A stretch of DNA of 64,000 nucleotides from Planomonospora sp. ID67723 (GTDB lineage: Bacteria > Actinomycetota > Actinomycetes > Streptosporangiales > Streptosporangiaceae): contig NZ_JABTEZ010000004.1 of NCBI RefSeq assembly GCF_015711605.1, positions 558,001-622,000 of the forward strand, in the 5' to 3' direction. How positions within the stretch are numbered: the stretch's first letter is position 1; each line of letters opens with the position of its first letter. The notes beneath the pieces were generated by a model. That model saw nothing but the letters and a program-made list of their open reading frames with translations, made no database searches and had not been told where the DNA came from. Below are positions 51,010-61,100 of this stretch, in pieces. A program made the translations under genes and the position numbers.

Positions 51010-51390
51010 GAGGAGGAGGCGCCCGGCATCGTGCACCCCGGCGGGACGCTGATCACCCGGACCGGTGACGACGTGCGGTGGTGGACCTGGGCCGGCTACC
51101 GCGCGAACGCCACGCTCGCCGCCACACTGCCATCGATCGCCGACCCGGTCCAGCGGCCGACGGATTTTCCGTACGGCTGCGCGAGGACCTACCCCCCGCC
51201 GCCTGGCAGGAGGCCCGCGACAGAGCGGGCGACGGGGAGATCCTGGTGCTGCCGGACGTCGACCGCCGTGCCGTCAGCGGGCTGAAGTTCTCCGCCGTCC
51301 TACCGGAACGGCTGGCGGCGGCGACGGACACGGTCGCGGCCCGGCTGGCCGACTTCAATGGCGACCTCGGCGGCGGCGGTGGGGTGCCTG
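51010..51390 (+). pseudogene. ATP-dependent helicase C-terminal relic
   Basis: The frame reads IVHPGGTLITRTGDDVRWWT and WAGYRANATLAATL. Then, after a shift near 51160, it gives FSVRLREDLPPAAWQEARDR, VLPDVDRRAVSGLKFSAVLP and ERLAAATDTVAARLADF. I recognise the end of a large actinobacterial DEAD/DEAH-type helicase. The helicase core and start are absent. Confidence 0.6.
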
Positions 51391-51400
51391 CAGCCGGTGA

Positions 51401-51725
51401 CGGACACTCGAGAGGCGGTGGTGGGTCATCCGGGTGGCTTCGCCTCGGCGTCTCCGCAGTTCAAGGCCTCCGATGGAGTCAGGTCGCAGGGCTGGGGCCT
51501 GATCGAGGTGACATCGACGGTGTCTCGGTAGATGCGGGCGTGACCCTCACCACTGACGGGAGTTCCGTACTGAGCACGGATGTGCGCCGTACAGGCTCGG
51601 AGTCAAATGGTGGCGACCGGTTCGAAGGAAAACCGGAGCAGCTCTTCGCTCTTCGGACCGCTTTCCCCATCAATCGTCATGAGGCGCCGTCGTCCGACGA
51701 CGGTGCCCACAGTAAGGAGACCAGC
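51401..51725. other. intergenic region, no gene seen
   Basis: No frame looks coding. GTAAGGAGACC near its end is the ribosome-binding site of the secreted-protein gene at 51726. Confidence 0.5.
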
Positions 51726-52247
51726 ATGGCCAAGCCCGGCCTCAGAGTCCTCGCACTAGCCGTCACCACCACGCTGATCGGTCTGACCACTCTCCCGGGA
51801 TCGTCATATGCATCAACCGCATCGACGGCTGCGTCGGCGCCGAACCCCCGCAACCTGATGCTCCCGTTCGAACATGTCGAGGACCTCTTCTCGCGTCCCG
51901 GCCACGCTATTTTCGGGAGCAGGCTGTGGAGCGCCTTCCCTGTCGGCGACTGTGTCATGGCACCGGCCTTCGATAGAGACCCCGTCACCGTGGGGATCGA
52001 TTACACCACCAACGAGCTGATCTGGCACGCACGGGCCTGGACCACCCACACCAACAGCGCCGACATCTGGCACAGCACCTTCTCCTTCCTCAACAGCGCC
52101 GGCCAAATCCTGGCCACCGTGAAGGCACCGGATGGGCCGCGGATGCCGCGGATCAACACGACGTACGAGTGGGAGCGCGTCGTCTCCTTCCCGAACCGCC
52201 CCAACTTCACGGAAGTGGCCTCGATCCGCTGGCATGCCGCGTGCTAG
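51726..52247 (+). CDS. small secreted protein of unknown function
   Basis: The 173-residue product has a signal peptide (MAKPGLRVLALAVTTTLIGL, cut near SYA). A roughly 140-residue beta-rich domain follows, with two cysteines (VGDCVMAP and the final Cys residue) that could bond. Aromatic-rich strands include VGIDYTTNELIWHARAWTTH and HSTFSFLNSAGQILATV. ATG 51726 is supported by AAGGAGA. It is not recognised; the size is like the secreted protein at 5 kb, but the sequences do not obviously match. Confidence 0.72.
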   Translation: MAKPGLRVLALAVTTTLIGLTTLPGSSYASTASTAASAPNPRNLMLPFEHVEDLFSRPGHAIFGSRLWSAFPVGDCVMAPAFDRDPVTVGIDYTTNELIWHARAWTTHTNSADIWHSTFSFLNSAGQILATVKAPDGPRMPRINTTYEWERVVSFPNRPNFTEVASIRWHAAC

Positions 52248-52251
52248 AAGA

Positions 52252-52545
52252 TCACCGAAAGTCTTTTGTTCTCGTCTCACCCGGGGTGAGAGGAGGCCAG
52301 GCAGGAACCGGGTGATCTTCACCAGGCATCGACCCTCTGAGCACGGCGAACAGGGCCAAGGCCGGCAGCGAGCCGAGCTGGCAGCGGCGGCTGCGCGGGC
52401 GGGTTGCGGCAGCCAGAACCTCAGCCAGTGCGGGCAGGCCAAACAGTGGATCGGCTGTGGAGACGTGTTCCATGTGGCGGACGAGCACGTCGGTCGGGGA
52501 TGACGGTGCATGAACGCGGTCCCTGTTCTTGATCGTCTGGCGCAG
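52252..52545 (-). mobile_element. ISAs1-family transposase N-terminal relic
   Basis: The frame reads GLPALAEVLAAATRPRSRRC and QLGSLPALALFAVLRG, the conserved opening of ISAs1/IS1380-like transposases (L-DVLA-V-DPR-RRG-R-L-LLALAVLAVLAG). After that it is unrelated and soon ends. Confidence 0.65.
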
Positions 52546-52831
52546 ACACCCGACGATCATGAGGGGTCGCGTTTGTCATCTCAGCACCAGGATGCCCTTA
52601 TCCACCCGTCCGCCCCAGGGGCGTGACCGTCTCACCAACCGAGAACGCTTCGACCCTGGGGCGCGGGTAGCGATCGAATGGAGATGACGATCCGCTTTCC
52701 GCGGATCACGAAGATGTTTTCTCGGGAACCTGGAAACTACTGACAAAGCTGCGCTGCTGCCCCCGCCGAGCCGCCGCGATCGTGCAGGCCATCCTCGTCC
52801 TGCACGACGTCGAAGCCAACCGCTACGCAGG

Positions 52832-53086
52832 ATGAAAAAGGCTCACTTCTACTGGATCGAGGACGGAAAGGTCCAGCTCAGGTTCCCGCCGCAGGAAGGC
52901 TCGGAGGAGATGCCGGACGAACTCGCGGAGACCATGGAGCGGATCGACTTCGTCTACCCGTCGTGCCCCGACCCCTACGAAGGGCCGGCGTTTCTTTTGG
53001 CCGAGCGCCTCACCGGGATCACGATGACGCCGCAACTGCTGGAGGAGTCCATCTACCTGTGCGGGGGCTTTCCCAGGCCGAGGTGA
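52832..53086 (+). CDS. small protein resembling the C-terminal domain of DUF6461 proteins
   Basis: The 84-residue frame reads AHFYWIEDGKVQLRFPPQEG, then ELAETMERIDFVYPSCPDPY and FLLAERLTGITMTPQLLEES with YLCGG near the end. This resembles the C-terminal half of DUF6461 proteins (HF-W-EDGE--L-FEP...LAE-LTG--LTPELLE---Y-CG). The N-terminal half is missing, so it is probably a 5'-truncated gene. ATG 52832 lacks a good ribosome-binding site. Confidence 0.5.
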   Translation: MKKAHFYWIEDGKVQLRFPPQEGSEEMPDELAETMERIDFVYPSCPDPYEGPAFLLAERLTGITMTPQLLEESIYLCGGFPRPR

Positions 53087-53353
53087 GCAGAACCCGCCGC
53101 CCGTGGTCCCCGCGGATAGGCCGCGATCGGTGGATCGCTTCGCTGCAAGCTCTTGCGGGCTCCATGGAGGCACGGTTCTCCGTCGACCTGTCGTGTCAGG
53201 CTATCAGGATGAAAAAGCCTCACTCATGAGTGATACGACAAGGAAGAATTCCTCTCTGGCCATCGTGACGACGACCTCTGCTCCGCGGTCCTCTACCTGC
53301 ATGAAGGGTCCCCATTCCGGCACCAGCCTGCTCGGCCGGCGTCTGAGGCAGCG

Positions 53354-53776
53354 CTACGGGATCGGATCGGTCTCCAGCTCGATCCCTAGACGGCTGGCCA
53401 GCTCGGTGAGCGGATAGGGGTTCGAGGTCGTGACGGGGATATTCCGGCGCCGGGCGGCCTGGACGATACTGGCCGCGGTCAGCAGGTGCTCAGCGGCGTA
53501 TGGGCCGACAACCTGGAGGACCTCGGCCACGCCGGGCGCGCTGCTCGGCGTCAGGTCATCGACGAGGCAGATCTCCATGCCGATGAGCGCGTCCAGGATG
53601 GGGACGGCCGAGGCGGGCAGCTGGGCAAGTGCCACGGTGACGGCGGGCGCGGTGGTGACGACGGGCACGATGTAACCCGGGTGCTTGGCCCGGGAGAAGA
53701 CGATCGCGTTGACGTAGGGGGAGGACTGGCGTGCCCAGTGGATCAAGGCGCTGCTGTCCAGAACGCGACCGATCAC
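53354..53776 (-). CDS. PIN-domain-like toxin
   Basis: The 140-residue protein opens RVLDSSALIHWARQSSPYVN, the first acidic residue of the PIN nuclease fold (Asp7), and ends with a helix-strand carrying RRRNIPVTTSNPYPLTELAS. The middle acidic residues (VDDLTPSS) are less canonical, so it is a divergent PIN protein. ATG 53776 overlaps the upstream small gene by 4 nt, the classic antitoxin-toxin layout. Confidence 0.72.
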   Translation of the reverse strand: MIGRVLDSSALIHWARQSSPYVNAIVFSRAKHPGYIVPVVTTAPAVTVALAQLPASAVPILDALIGMEICLVDDLTPSSAPGVAEVLQVVGPYAAEHLLTAASIVQAARRRNIPVTTSNPYPLTELASRLGIELETDPIP

Positions 53777-53955
53777 GCGGCGTGGGAACGACGCCGAGCG
53801 AATTCCTCATCGCGCTGCTCGGCAAGACGAAGCATCTCCTCGGAGGGTTCGCCGCCCATAATCTCCAGGAGCTGGGCGAGAACCTTCGCGCGCTGCGCAT
53901 CGGAGTAGGGCGTGCGCTCCTGCTCCGGCTCGGTGATCTCGTACTCGGCGTCCAT
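53773..53955 (-). CDS. putative antitoxin
   Basis: The 60-residue acidic helical protein (YSDAQRAKVLAQLLEIMGGE, then LRLAEQRDEEFARRRSHA) starts at ATG 53955; ATG 53982 is also open. It directly precedes and overlaps the PIN-like gene, so a neutralising partner is inferred from context. No DNA-binding motif is obvious. Confidence 0.6.
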   Translation of the reverse strand: MDAEYEITEPEQERTPYSDAQRAKVLAQLLEIMGGEPSEEMLRLAEQRDEEFARRRSHAA

Positions 53956-53982
53956 GGGGTTCAGGGTACCCGCCGGACGCAA

Positions 53983-54348
53983 TCAGTCACCAGGGTTCAC
54001 AGCCCGGGTCGGCGTGACAGGCTTGGAGCCGCCAGTTGGGTGAATGCCTCTACGGCTCTCCCGGCGGACCGTACGGCTGGACGCCTGATAGGTCGCCGGG
54101 TTGGGCGCGGGCGGCGGGTGAGCTTCGCCGGTCGGATCGACGGTTCGCGTGTCCTCGCCGGTCTCCTTGGTCTGCGGGTGGTCGACGGTGATGACGAGCG
54201 CGGCCAGATCGACCAGTGTGGTGGCGCCCAGCAGCACTACCACCGCGATGGACAGGCCGCCGCCCGGCCGGACCGGCCGGGCGGGAACGGCACCCGGGGC
54301 AGATGGGGTGAAAGGGGAGGTCAGGGAGGGGTGCGTGGTGTCTTTCAT
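53983..54348 (-). CDS. single-pass membrane protein of the sortase locus
   Basis: The 121-residue product has a Pro-rich N-terminus, one transmembrane helix (LSIAVVVLLGATTLVDLAAL) and a disordered Pro/Thr/Arg-rich outer tail. It lies 20 nt downstream of the class F sortase gene on the same strand, so it is probably co-transcribed. The family is unknown. Confidence 0.5.
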   Translation of the reverse strand: MKDTTHPSLTSPFTPSAPGAVPARPVRPGGGLSIAVVVLLGATTLVDLAALVITVDHPQTKETGEDTRTVDPTGEAHPPPAPNPATYQASSRTVRRESRRGIHPTGGSKPVTPTRAVNPGD

Positions 54349-54368
54349 CGGGTGGGAGCGGGGGGCGT

Positions 54369-55085
54369 TCAGCGGGCCGCGGCGTAGACGATCATGTTGT
54401 CGGTGTAGCTGCGGGTGCGGGTGTCGAAGTCGCCGTCGCAGGTGATCAACCGCAGGCCCGGGTAGTCGAGCGGGCCGTACACCCGGCGGGTCGGGAAGTT
54501 CTTCTTGGCGACCTTGGAGATGGACGTCACGGTGAAGGTGGCCGTGCTGCCGTCTTTGCGGGTGACGGTGATGGCGTCGCCCTTGGCGAGCTCGCCCAGC
54601 CGGGCGAAGACCGCGGGTCCGGTGGTGGTGTCGACGTGGCCGAGGATGACGGCGGGCCCGAGTTCGCCCGGGGTGGGGCCGTGCTTGTACCAGCCGGCCT
54701 GCTGGGGCCGGTTCAGCGGCGGTACCTGCACCACACCGTCGCCGTCGACGCCGACCGTGGTGATCGGGGCCGACAGTTTGATTGCCGGGATGCTCAACCG
54801 GACCGGCGCCGAGCGCGGCAGGCCGGCCGGGGCATCTGCGGTCGTGGCCGCTGCGGCGCTGGGGGCGTTGGCGCTGGAGGCGTTTTCCTGCGGGGGCGCG
54901 GCGGTGGGCGGCTGTGCCACCAGCGAGGTGTCGGGCGCGCCGGAGAGCAGGGGCGGGGCGGTGCTGTCGCTGAGCACGCGCAGCGCCATGGCCGCCGGGG
55001 TGGCGATCACCGCGCTGATGCCGGCGATCAGCAGCGTCCAGGTCAGTGGGCGCGTGCGGCGGGCGGGGGAGGGGTCAGTAGCCAT
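54369..55085 (-). CDS. class F sortase
   Basis: The 238-residue enzyme has an N-terminal membrane helix (LTWTLLIAGISAVIATPA), an Ala/Pro linker, and a sortase barrel. Catalytic residues visible are His150 (VILGHVDTTTG), Cys216 (LRLITCDGDFD) and a following Arg (RTRSYTDN). Actinobacterial class F sortases join surface proteins to the wall or to each other. ATG 55085 overlaps the upstream surface-protein gene by 11 nt, so enzyme and substrate are coupled. A short membrane protein follows. Confidence 0.9.
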   Translation of the reverse strand: MATDPSPARRTRPLTWTLLIAGISAVIATPAAMALRVLSDSTAPPLLSGAPDTSLVAQPPTAAPPQENASSANAPSAAAATTADAPAGLPRSAPVRLSIPAIKLSAPITTVGVDGDGVVQVPPLNRPQQAGWYKHGPTPGELGPAVILGHVDTTTGPAVFARLGELAKGDAITVTRKDGSTATFTVTSISKVAKKNFPTRRVYGPLDYPGLRLITCDGDFDTRTRSYTDNMIVYAAAR

Positions 55086-55965
55086 GGATGCGCTTGCGGC
55101 GGAGCTCCCAGCCGAGCCCGGCGGCAAACAGCACACCGACGCCCAGGCCGGCATACGGCCACGGGTTGGCGCCGGCCAAGCCGCCGCCGCCGGTCGGTGC
55201 GCCGCCCTTGGGGGTGATCGCGGTCTGCGGACGCGCGGCCTTACTCTTCTTGTCCGGTGTCGGGGTGGCGGTCACGGTCACGGTGACGGTCACGGTCGGC
55301 GCCGGGGCCGCGGCCGGGGCGCCGCCGGTGACGCCGTTGGCGCTGACGCTCACGCTCGCCAACGGCGCGGCGGCGGGATCGGCGCTGCAGCGGGTCTCTT
55401 GGGCGATGCCGCCTCGGGTGAGCAGCACGCTGACGTCGCCGGCCATGAGGGTCAGGGTTCCGGCCTGGGTGGGGGTGTAGCTGGCCTGCATGGCCGGCAG
55501 CGCCAGCGGCTGGCCGGTGCCGATGGCGGCCGGGTTGCCGGCCGAGCTGGTGATGATCTCGGCCGGGGCGCCGCCGATCACCTTCAGGACGCCTTTGTGC
55601 AGGGCGGTGTTGGCGGCGATGGCCTCGGGGGCGCGCAGGCCGGTGGTCAGGTTCCACTGCACCGCCAAAGGCTGGCCGACGGCGGCGGTGGCCGGGATGG
55701 TGGCCATCACCTGCATAGGGGTGGCGGTCCCGGTGCCGAGCGGGGCGGCGCAGGTGTAGGCGATGGTGGCCTGCCGGGCCGAGGCCGTCGCCGCGCTCAT
55801 CGGGACACCAGCGCTCATCGGAGCACCGGCAGTCGTCATCGGGGTGCCGGAGGTGGGGCTCGGCGTGGGCGTGGGCATCGGGATGGCGTGGGCGGGAAGC
55901 GCGGCGATCGCCGCGGCGGCCAAGGGCACGGCGGTGACCGACAGCAGGCGGGCAAGAGTGTTCAC
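55075..55965 (-). CDS. sortase-locus surface protein with C-terminal membrane anchor
   Basis: The 296-residue protein has a signal peptide (MNTLARLLSVTAVPLAAAAI), a Met/Pro/Thr-rich spacer, a beta-sandwich-like domain (about 65-200, two Cys), and a Thr-Val repeat stalk. It ends in APTGGGG-linker, a hydrophobic helix (YAGLGVGVLFAAGLGW) and basic ELRRKR. This is the order of a sorting signal, though no canonical LPxTG is present. It overlaps the sortase gene and is its likely substrate. Confidence 0.75.
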   Translation of the reverse strand: MNTLARLLSVTAVPLAAAAIAALPAHAIPMPTPTPSPTSGTPMTTAGAPMSAGVPMSAATASARQATIAYTCAAPLGTGTATPMQVMATIPATAAVGQPLAVQWNLTTGLRAPEAIAANTALHKGVLKVIGGAPAEIITSSAGNPAAIGTGQPLALPAMQASYTPTQAGTLTLMAGDVSVLLTRGGIAQETRCSADPAAAPLASVSVSANGVTGGAPAAAPAPTVTVTVTVTATPTPDKKSKAARPQTAITPKGGAPTGGGGLAGANPWPYAGLGVGVLFAAGLGWELRRKRIHGY

Positions 55966-56015
55966 GAGGCAGGGGTCTTCTTTCCGGCAGGGCGAGGCTG
56001 GCGAGGGTGGTGGGG

Positions 56016-56756
56016 TCAGGCGAAGGCGGGGTGGGCGTCGTCGGCAGGCGCAGCGGCCGGCGGGGCGGGGCGGCGGCGGGTGCGGCCGTCGACGAAGACC
56101 AATCCGGTGATCACGGCCAGGATCAGCAGCAGCGCCGGGCCGGCCAATGCCAGGCTGACGGTCTGCTGCTGGTCGGATTCAGCAAGCGGGGCGTGCTCAG
56201 CGACCGGCACGATGGCGACCGGCTCGGCGGTGGCCGGCTCATGGGCGGGAACGGGAGCAGAAGCTGCCGCGGCCGCAGCCGGTTCGGCTCCGGCGGCAGG
56301 AAGGACGAGCGGCGGTTCGGGTGACGCCGGCGGAGCGGCAAGCGGCGGGGTGGCCGCAGGCGCAGACACCTGCTGGGGCAGCGCGCCGGCCGGCGGCACC
56401 GGGGGCGGTGAGTGCACCACCACTGCGGGTGCCGCGGTGATGGTGATCGTCGGGGTCGGCGTCACGGTGATGGTGACCGCCGGCGCCGGGGCCGCCGTCA
56501 TGGTCACCGTCGGCGTCGCGACCACCGCCGCCACCGTCGGGGCCGGGGTGGGCATGCGGGTGGCGGTCGGTGCTGGTTTGGGCTTGAACGTGGCGTTCTT
56601 GATGACCTCATCGCGGGCGATGTCACGAGAATCGGCGACCGTGCCGGAGTTCAGCGGCAGCCGGGCTGCGGCCTCAGCAGCAGGCGCTGCCACAGCGCTG
56701 AGCAGCACGGCGGCAAGAAGGCCGGTGACCGGGCGGGTGCGGGGGAGGAGTCTCAT
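56016..56756 (-). CDS. Pro/Thr-rich surface protein with C-terminal membrane anchor
   Basis: The 246-residue protein has a signal peptide (LLPRTRPVTGLLAAVLLSAV, cut near AEA) and a long low-complexity stalk of Thr-Val-Thr and Ala/Pro repeats (about 50-200). A C-terminal helix (LALAGPALLLILAVITGLVF) and basic DGRTRRRP tail follow. It lies 50 nt upstream of the second surface-protein gene, as the first of the sortase operon. It is probably a stalk-like wall protein. ATG 56756 fits the signal peptide, though the ribosome-binding site is weak. Confidence 0.7.
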   Translation of the reverse strand: MRLLPRTRPVTGLLAAVLLSAVAAPAAEAAARLPLNSGTVADSRDIARDEVIKNATFKPKPAPTATRMPTPAPTVAAVVATPTVTMTAAPAPAVTITVTPTPTITITAAPAVVVHSPPPVPPAGALPQQVSAPAATPPLAAPPASPEPPLVLPAAGAEPAAAAAASAPVPAHEPATAEPVAIVPVAEHAPLAESDQQQTVSLALAGPALLLILAVITGLVFVDGRTRRRPAPPAAAPADDAHPAFA

Positions 56757-58160
56757 GAAAAGCGCAATCGATAGGGGTCGGGGTGTCCCCGCTGACGGTG
56801 CGGCAGGGGGCAGGCGGCCTCGCCGCATCACCGGCATCCGGCACGCAACACATGCACCGGGACACGAGGAGGCGACCGGGCGGGCCGCCGGGGTGACGAA
56901 CCTCAGCGCGGCCGGGGCCGCCAGGCAGCCGTGACTGAGGCAGGGCGGCGACAGCCGAAGCGGTCAGGGCCGGGCGGCGATGCCGGCCGCATCCACCGGC
57001 GAGGGTGGAAGGGCAGGGATAGCCGGCCTGTTCGCTGGCATACGCCCAAAAGATCTCATCGCGGAGTCCAAAAGCCAAAGGAGAAGCAAAACGGAAATAC
57101 TTTACCGGGGCGCATTTTGTGTCCCATAAGCGTGGAAGCCGATATGGGAAATCTTTAAACATCTATGGGATTGTCATGGCCATGCGGCAAAGATCCCGGT
57201 CGGCAGCGTGGCGCCGGTGACAGGGCCGGAGCAGGGCGCGCTTTTGGAGGCGCCGGGACCGCATCGCCGGAACCACGCGAAGCCGCCTACGGCGCCTTCT
57301 CGTATCGGTTTCCTATCTCCGGCGGCCTCCCCGCTTTCTATGGGCGTGTCCCGGACCTTGCCCCATCGCAACGCTCCACCTGAACGCCCCGCCCGCGGGA
57401 GCCGCCACCCCGCGGCTGACGCCGCAGCCGCACTCCATCACCGGTCGGCTGGAGTGGCCCGGCCTTCGCCGGAGCGGTCGGCCCCGCAGGAGCATCTTTT
57501 ATGCCGCCGTCAGCTCACCGGGTTTGCTCAGGCGGTGCACCACACTCCCCGCCCCGGCGCGCTCCGGGTGCCGGCCTTCTGCGGCGGGTCACCCCCCTTG
57601 GGGCGCAGCGGCACCGGGGTGAACCCCATACAAGAGCGACCGGCGAGTCTTCTGGCCTGCCGTCGTCCGGCGCGGTGCACGGTTGGCTTGGGGAGGCCGC
57701 ACGACATCGGCTTTCCTCACCCGGCCCTGCCGAGGCGACGGCTGCGCGCGACAGGAACCTGATCACGCCACCGATCTGGCGGCATGGTGACATGCCCCTC
57801 CTGCACCCCTGCGATACGTGCAGTGACAGAGCGAATACGTAAGGCAGCGGAGGGTGTAAAGGGAAACGGCAAACCGGGCAAAGCGCGGCAAAGCTTCGTT
57901 GATCTTCATCTGGCGAATGACCAGGGCCTCGCTGTGACGCTCCTCACTCCAGGCGAGGAGAAAGATCCATTCGCCGTCACGGCGAGCAGCCCGCCGCCGA
58001 GAATCCGCGGCGTCCTTCATCCAGGTCACTTCCAAGGAGGTGACCTGCGTCACCGGGTCAAGCCGAAGTAGATCACCGCCGGTGGATGTAAACACGGCAT
58101 AAGGCACCAAAAGGGCGCACGTACGGTTACCTCCGTTTCACCCCTTCTAGCTGCTTGTGA
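56757..58160. other. 1.4-kb intergenic region upstream of the sortase operon and RHS gene
   Basis: No convincing gene is present. 57040-57180 is AT-rich and carries three TATGGGA/TCCCATA copies (near 57121, 57143 and 57165), likely promoter or operator DNA for the sortase operon. A GC-rich stretch at 57530-57640 could form stable RNA hairpins (GGGGTGAACCCC near 57618), but I could not match it to a known riboswitch. Confidence 0.45.
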
Positions 58161-61100
58161 GTGTGTGACGTGGGACAAACTGTGCCCGCCTTCTCTGGCG
58201 CTGCTCGTAGAAGTTCTCGCCGGATTCGGACGATCGCGGTCAGTTTGGTGGCAACCGTTGTCGCCACGTCCGGCTCGTTTGCGGAGACTTCTGCCGCGTT
58301 CGGCTTTTCCCGCACGGCCGCAGTCGCAGTCGCCGCTCCGGCCACAGCCGAGCCGGTCGCCGAGCGCCTGGGCCGCACAGCCGCCGCTTTCCCCGCGCGC
58401 CCTCAGAGCAGCCAAAGGGTGATCACTAGCAAGACCACCACGGCCTCTACGGATCCCAGTTCCCGCCGGGACAAGGCCGCCGATGAGGGGCGCACCAGCG
58501 GGCGTTACTCGTACCGCACCGGCATCCGCGGCACTGGTGTCGGCTTCTCCACCGCCTTGTCCTTCTCCTTTAGCTCCGCGCCGATGACGATGAGCAATTC
58601 GGCGATGCAGGCCAGCGCCGAAACCGAGAGCGGTCCGGTGTTGGAGGCTGGTGCGGTCAACGCGGTGACCGAGACCGGGGCGCTGTCGGCGGCCAACGGC
58701 GTGACCGTGCTCGGTGAGGATGCCTTCGTCGCTGACGGCTACCGCATCGTGCGGATCAACAAGAGCACCGGAGTCGTTACCTTGCTGGCCGGTTCGGCCA
58801 CGCAGAGCGGCTGTACCGATGCTGCCAGCGGTTCAGCGGCCCGCTTCACTTCTAAGCCCCTTGATTGGGGCAGCCCTCTTCCCCCCAAGGTAGTGGGTAC
58901 TGACGGCACGCTGATCTACGTCACCGACGGGTGCGGGCTGCGCAGCATCCATGCGTCCACCGGTGCCACCTCCACCCTGACCAGCACCTACTACAACCAG
59001 GTCGCGGTGATCGGCAACACCCTGTATGGCTACATCGACGCACGATGGCCCTCCATCGACCGATACGACCTGGTCACCGGTACCGTCCACACCCTGACCA
59101 GTCAGGTCACCTATGGCGGTGTGATGGCCGGCGACGAAAACTACCTGTGGCTCGTCTCAAACAGCACCCTTTACCGCATCGACCGCATCACCGGCAACGT
59201 CACCACGGTCACCAACAGTCTGAATGCCAGCCCTACCGCATTGCTGTCAGTCGGTGGCTACCTGTACCTTACCGCGCGGCCGTATAACGCCCCGTATGAC
59301 GGTGCTCTTGCTTTGATGCGGGTCAGCAAGACCGACGGAGCCCGGCGATTGATCGCCGGTGGCGGCGCGGGCAGCGGTGACCTCTTCTATTTTCCTACCG
59401 GCATCGCCACCGATGGCACCAAGCTCTATCTGGCCGACTCCGGCTCACGCGGTACCTGGCTGAAAAGCGTGAGCGCCACCAGCGCCCGCTCGTTTTCCCC
59501 TGCGGCCGCCGCGCCGGTGTTGGAGGCTGGTGCGGTCAACGCGGTGACCGAGACCGGGGCGCTGTCGGCGGCCAACGGCGTGACCGTGCTCGGTGAGGAT
59601 GCCTTCGTCGCTGACGGCTACCGCATCGTGCGAATCAACAAGAGCACCGGAGTCGTTACCTTGCTGGCCGGTTCGGCCACGCAGAGCGGCTGTACCGATG
59701 CTGCCAGCGGTTCAGCGGCCCGCTTCACTTCTAAGCCCCTTGATTGGGGCAGCCCTCTTCCCCCCAAGGTAGTGGGTACTGACGGCACGCTGATCTACGT
59801 CACCGACGGGTGCGGGCTGCGCAGCATCCATGCGTCCACCGGTGTCACCTCCACCCTGACCAGCACCTACTATAACCAGGTCGCGGTGATCGGCAACACC
59901 CTGTATGGCTACATCGACGCACGATGGCCCTCCATCGACCGATACGACCTGGTCACCGGTACCTTCCGCACACTGACCTACAGTGCCCCCTCCGGCCGAG
60001 TGATGGCCGGCGACGAAAACTACCTGTGGCTCGTCTCAAACAGCACCCTTTACCGCATCGACCGCGCCACTGGCGGCTCTACTACGATCACTACCAGCCT
60101 GCCCTCCCTCCCCTTTACGGGCGCGCTATTGGCCGGTGATTACCTCTACGGAGCCGCTCAGTACTGGGAGAGTGGGATCTCCTACTACCAGGTATATCGG
60201 ATCAGCAAGACCGGTGCCGTCACGCTGGTACACACCGGCCGGTTGCTCGGTTTGATCAACGGTCTGGCCACTGACGGCAGCCGCCTCTACCTGACCGACT
60301 CCACCAAACGGCTGCTGTCGATCCGCAAGACGAAGCTGCCGACCTATGAGGGCGGGCCGAGCCTGCCGGGAGAGACCACCGGCGGCAACAACCCGACCAT
60401 CGGCGCCCCCGATTCACCCGAGGCGGCGGCGTGTAACGCCTGCCACGGCGACCCGATCCAGACCGACACCGGCGCGCTGCTGGAACCGGTCACCGACCTG
60501 CGCGTCTCCGACCAGGCGCGCGCGCTGGAGATGTCGCGCACCTACAGCTCCGCGGCCGCCAGCACGCGCTCGGTGCTGGGCTACGGCTGGGCCTGGCCGT
60601 ACGGCATGACCGTCACCGAGCCTGTCACCGGCCAGGTGCTGGTGCGGCAGGAAAACGGCAGCGTCGTCGCTTTTGCCCGCCAGGCCGACGGCAGCTTCAA
60701 AGCCGCCCCCCGGGTGCAGGCCTCCCTGGTCAAAAACAGCGACGGCACCTGGACCTTCACCCGCCAGCGCTGGCAGGTCATGGTCTTCAACACCGCCGGA
60801 AAGATCATCAAGCAGACCGATCGCAGCGGCCAGGCCCTCACCTACGCCTACAACACTGCCGGGCAGTTGAGCGCGGTCACCGGCGCCTCCGGGCGGGCGT
60901 TGCGCTTCACCTACGACAACGCCGGCTACCTGGCCACCGCCGCCGCTCCCTCCGGCGCCAAGGTGGTCTATGAGCACAACGCGGCCGGTGACCTGACCGC
61001 GGTCACCGACCCGACCGGCGCCACCACCCGCTACGCCTACAACGACCAGCATCTGCTGACCACAATGACCAGCGCCCGCGGCGCCGTGACCGCCAACACC

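Noticed and set aside
57530-57640. Possible riboswitch (GGGGTGAACCCC region) upstream of the RHS gene
   Set aside because: A ydaO-type c-di-AMP element was considered because of the GGGGTGAA phrase, but the other conserved blocks were not found and the distance to the gene is over 500 nt.
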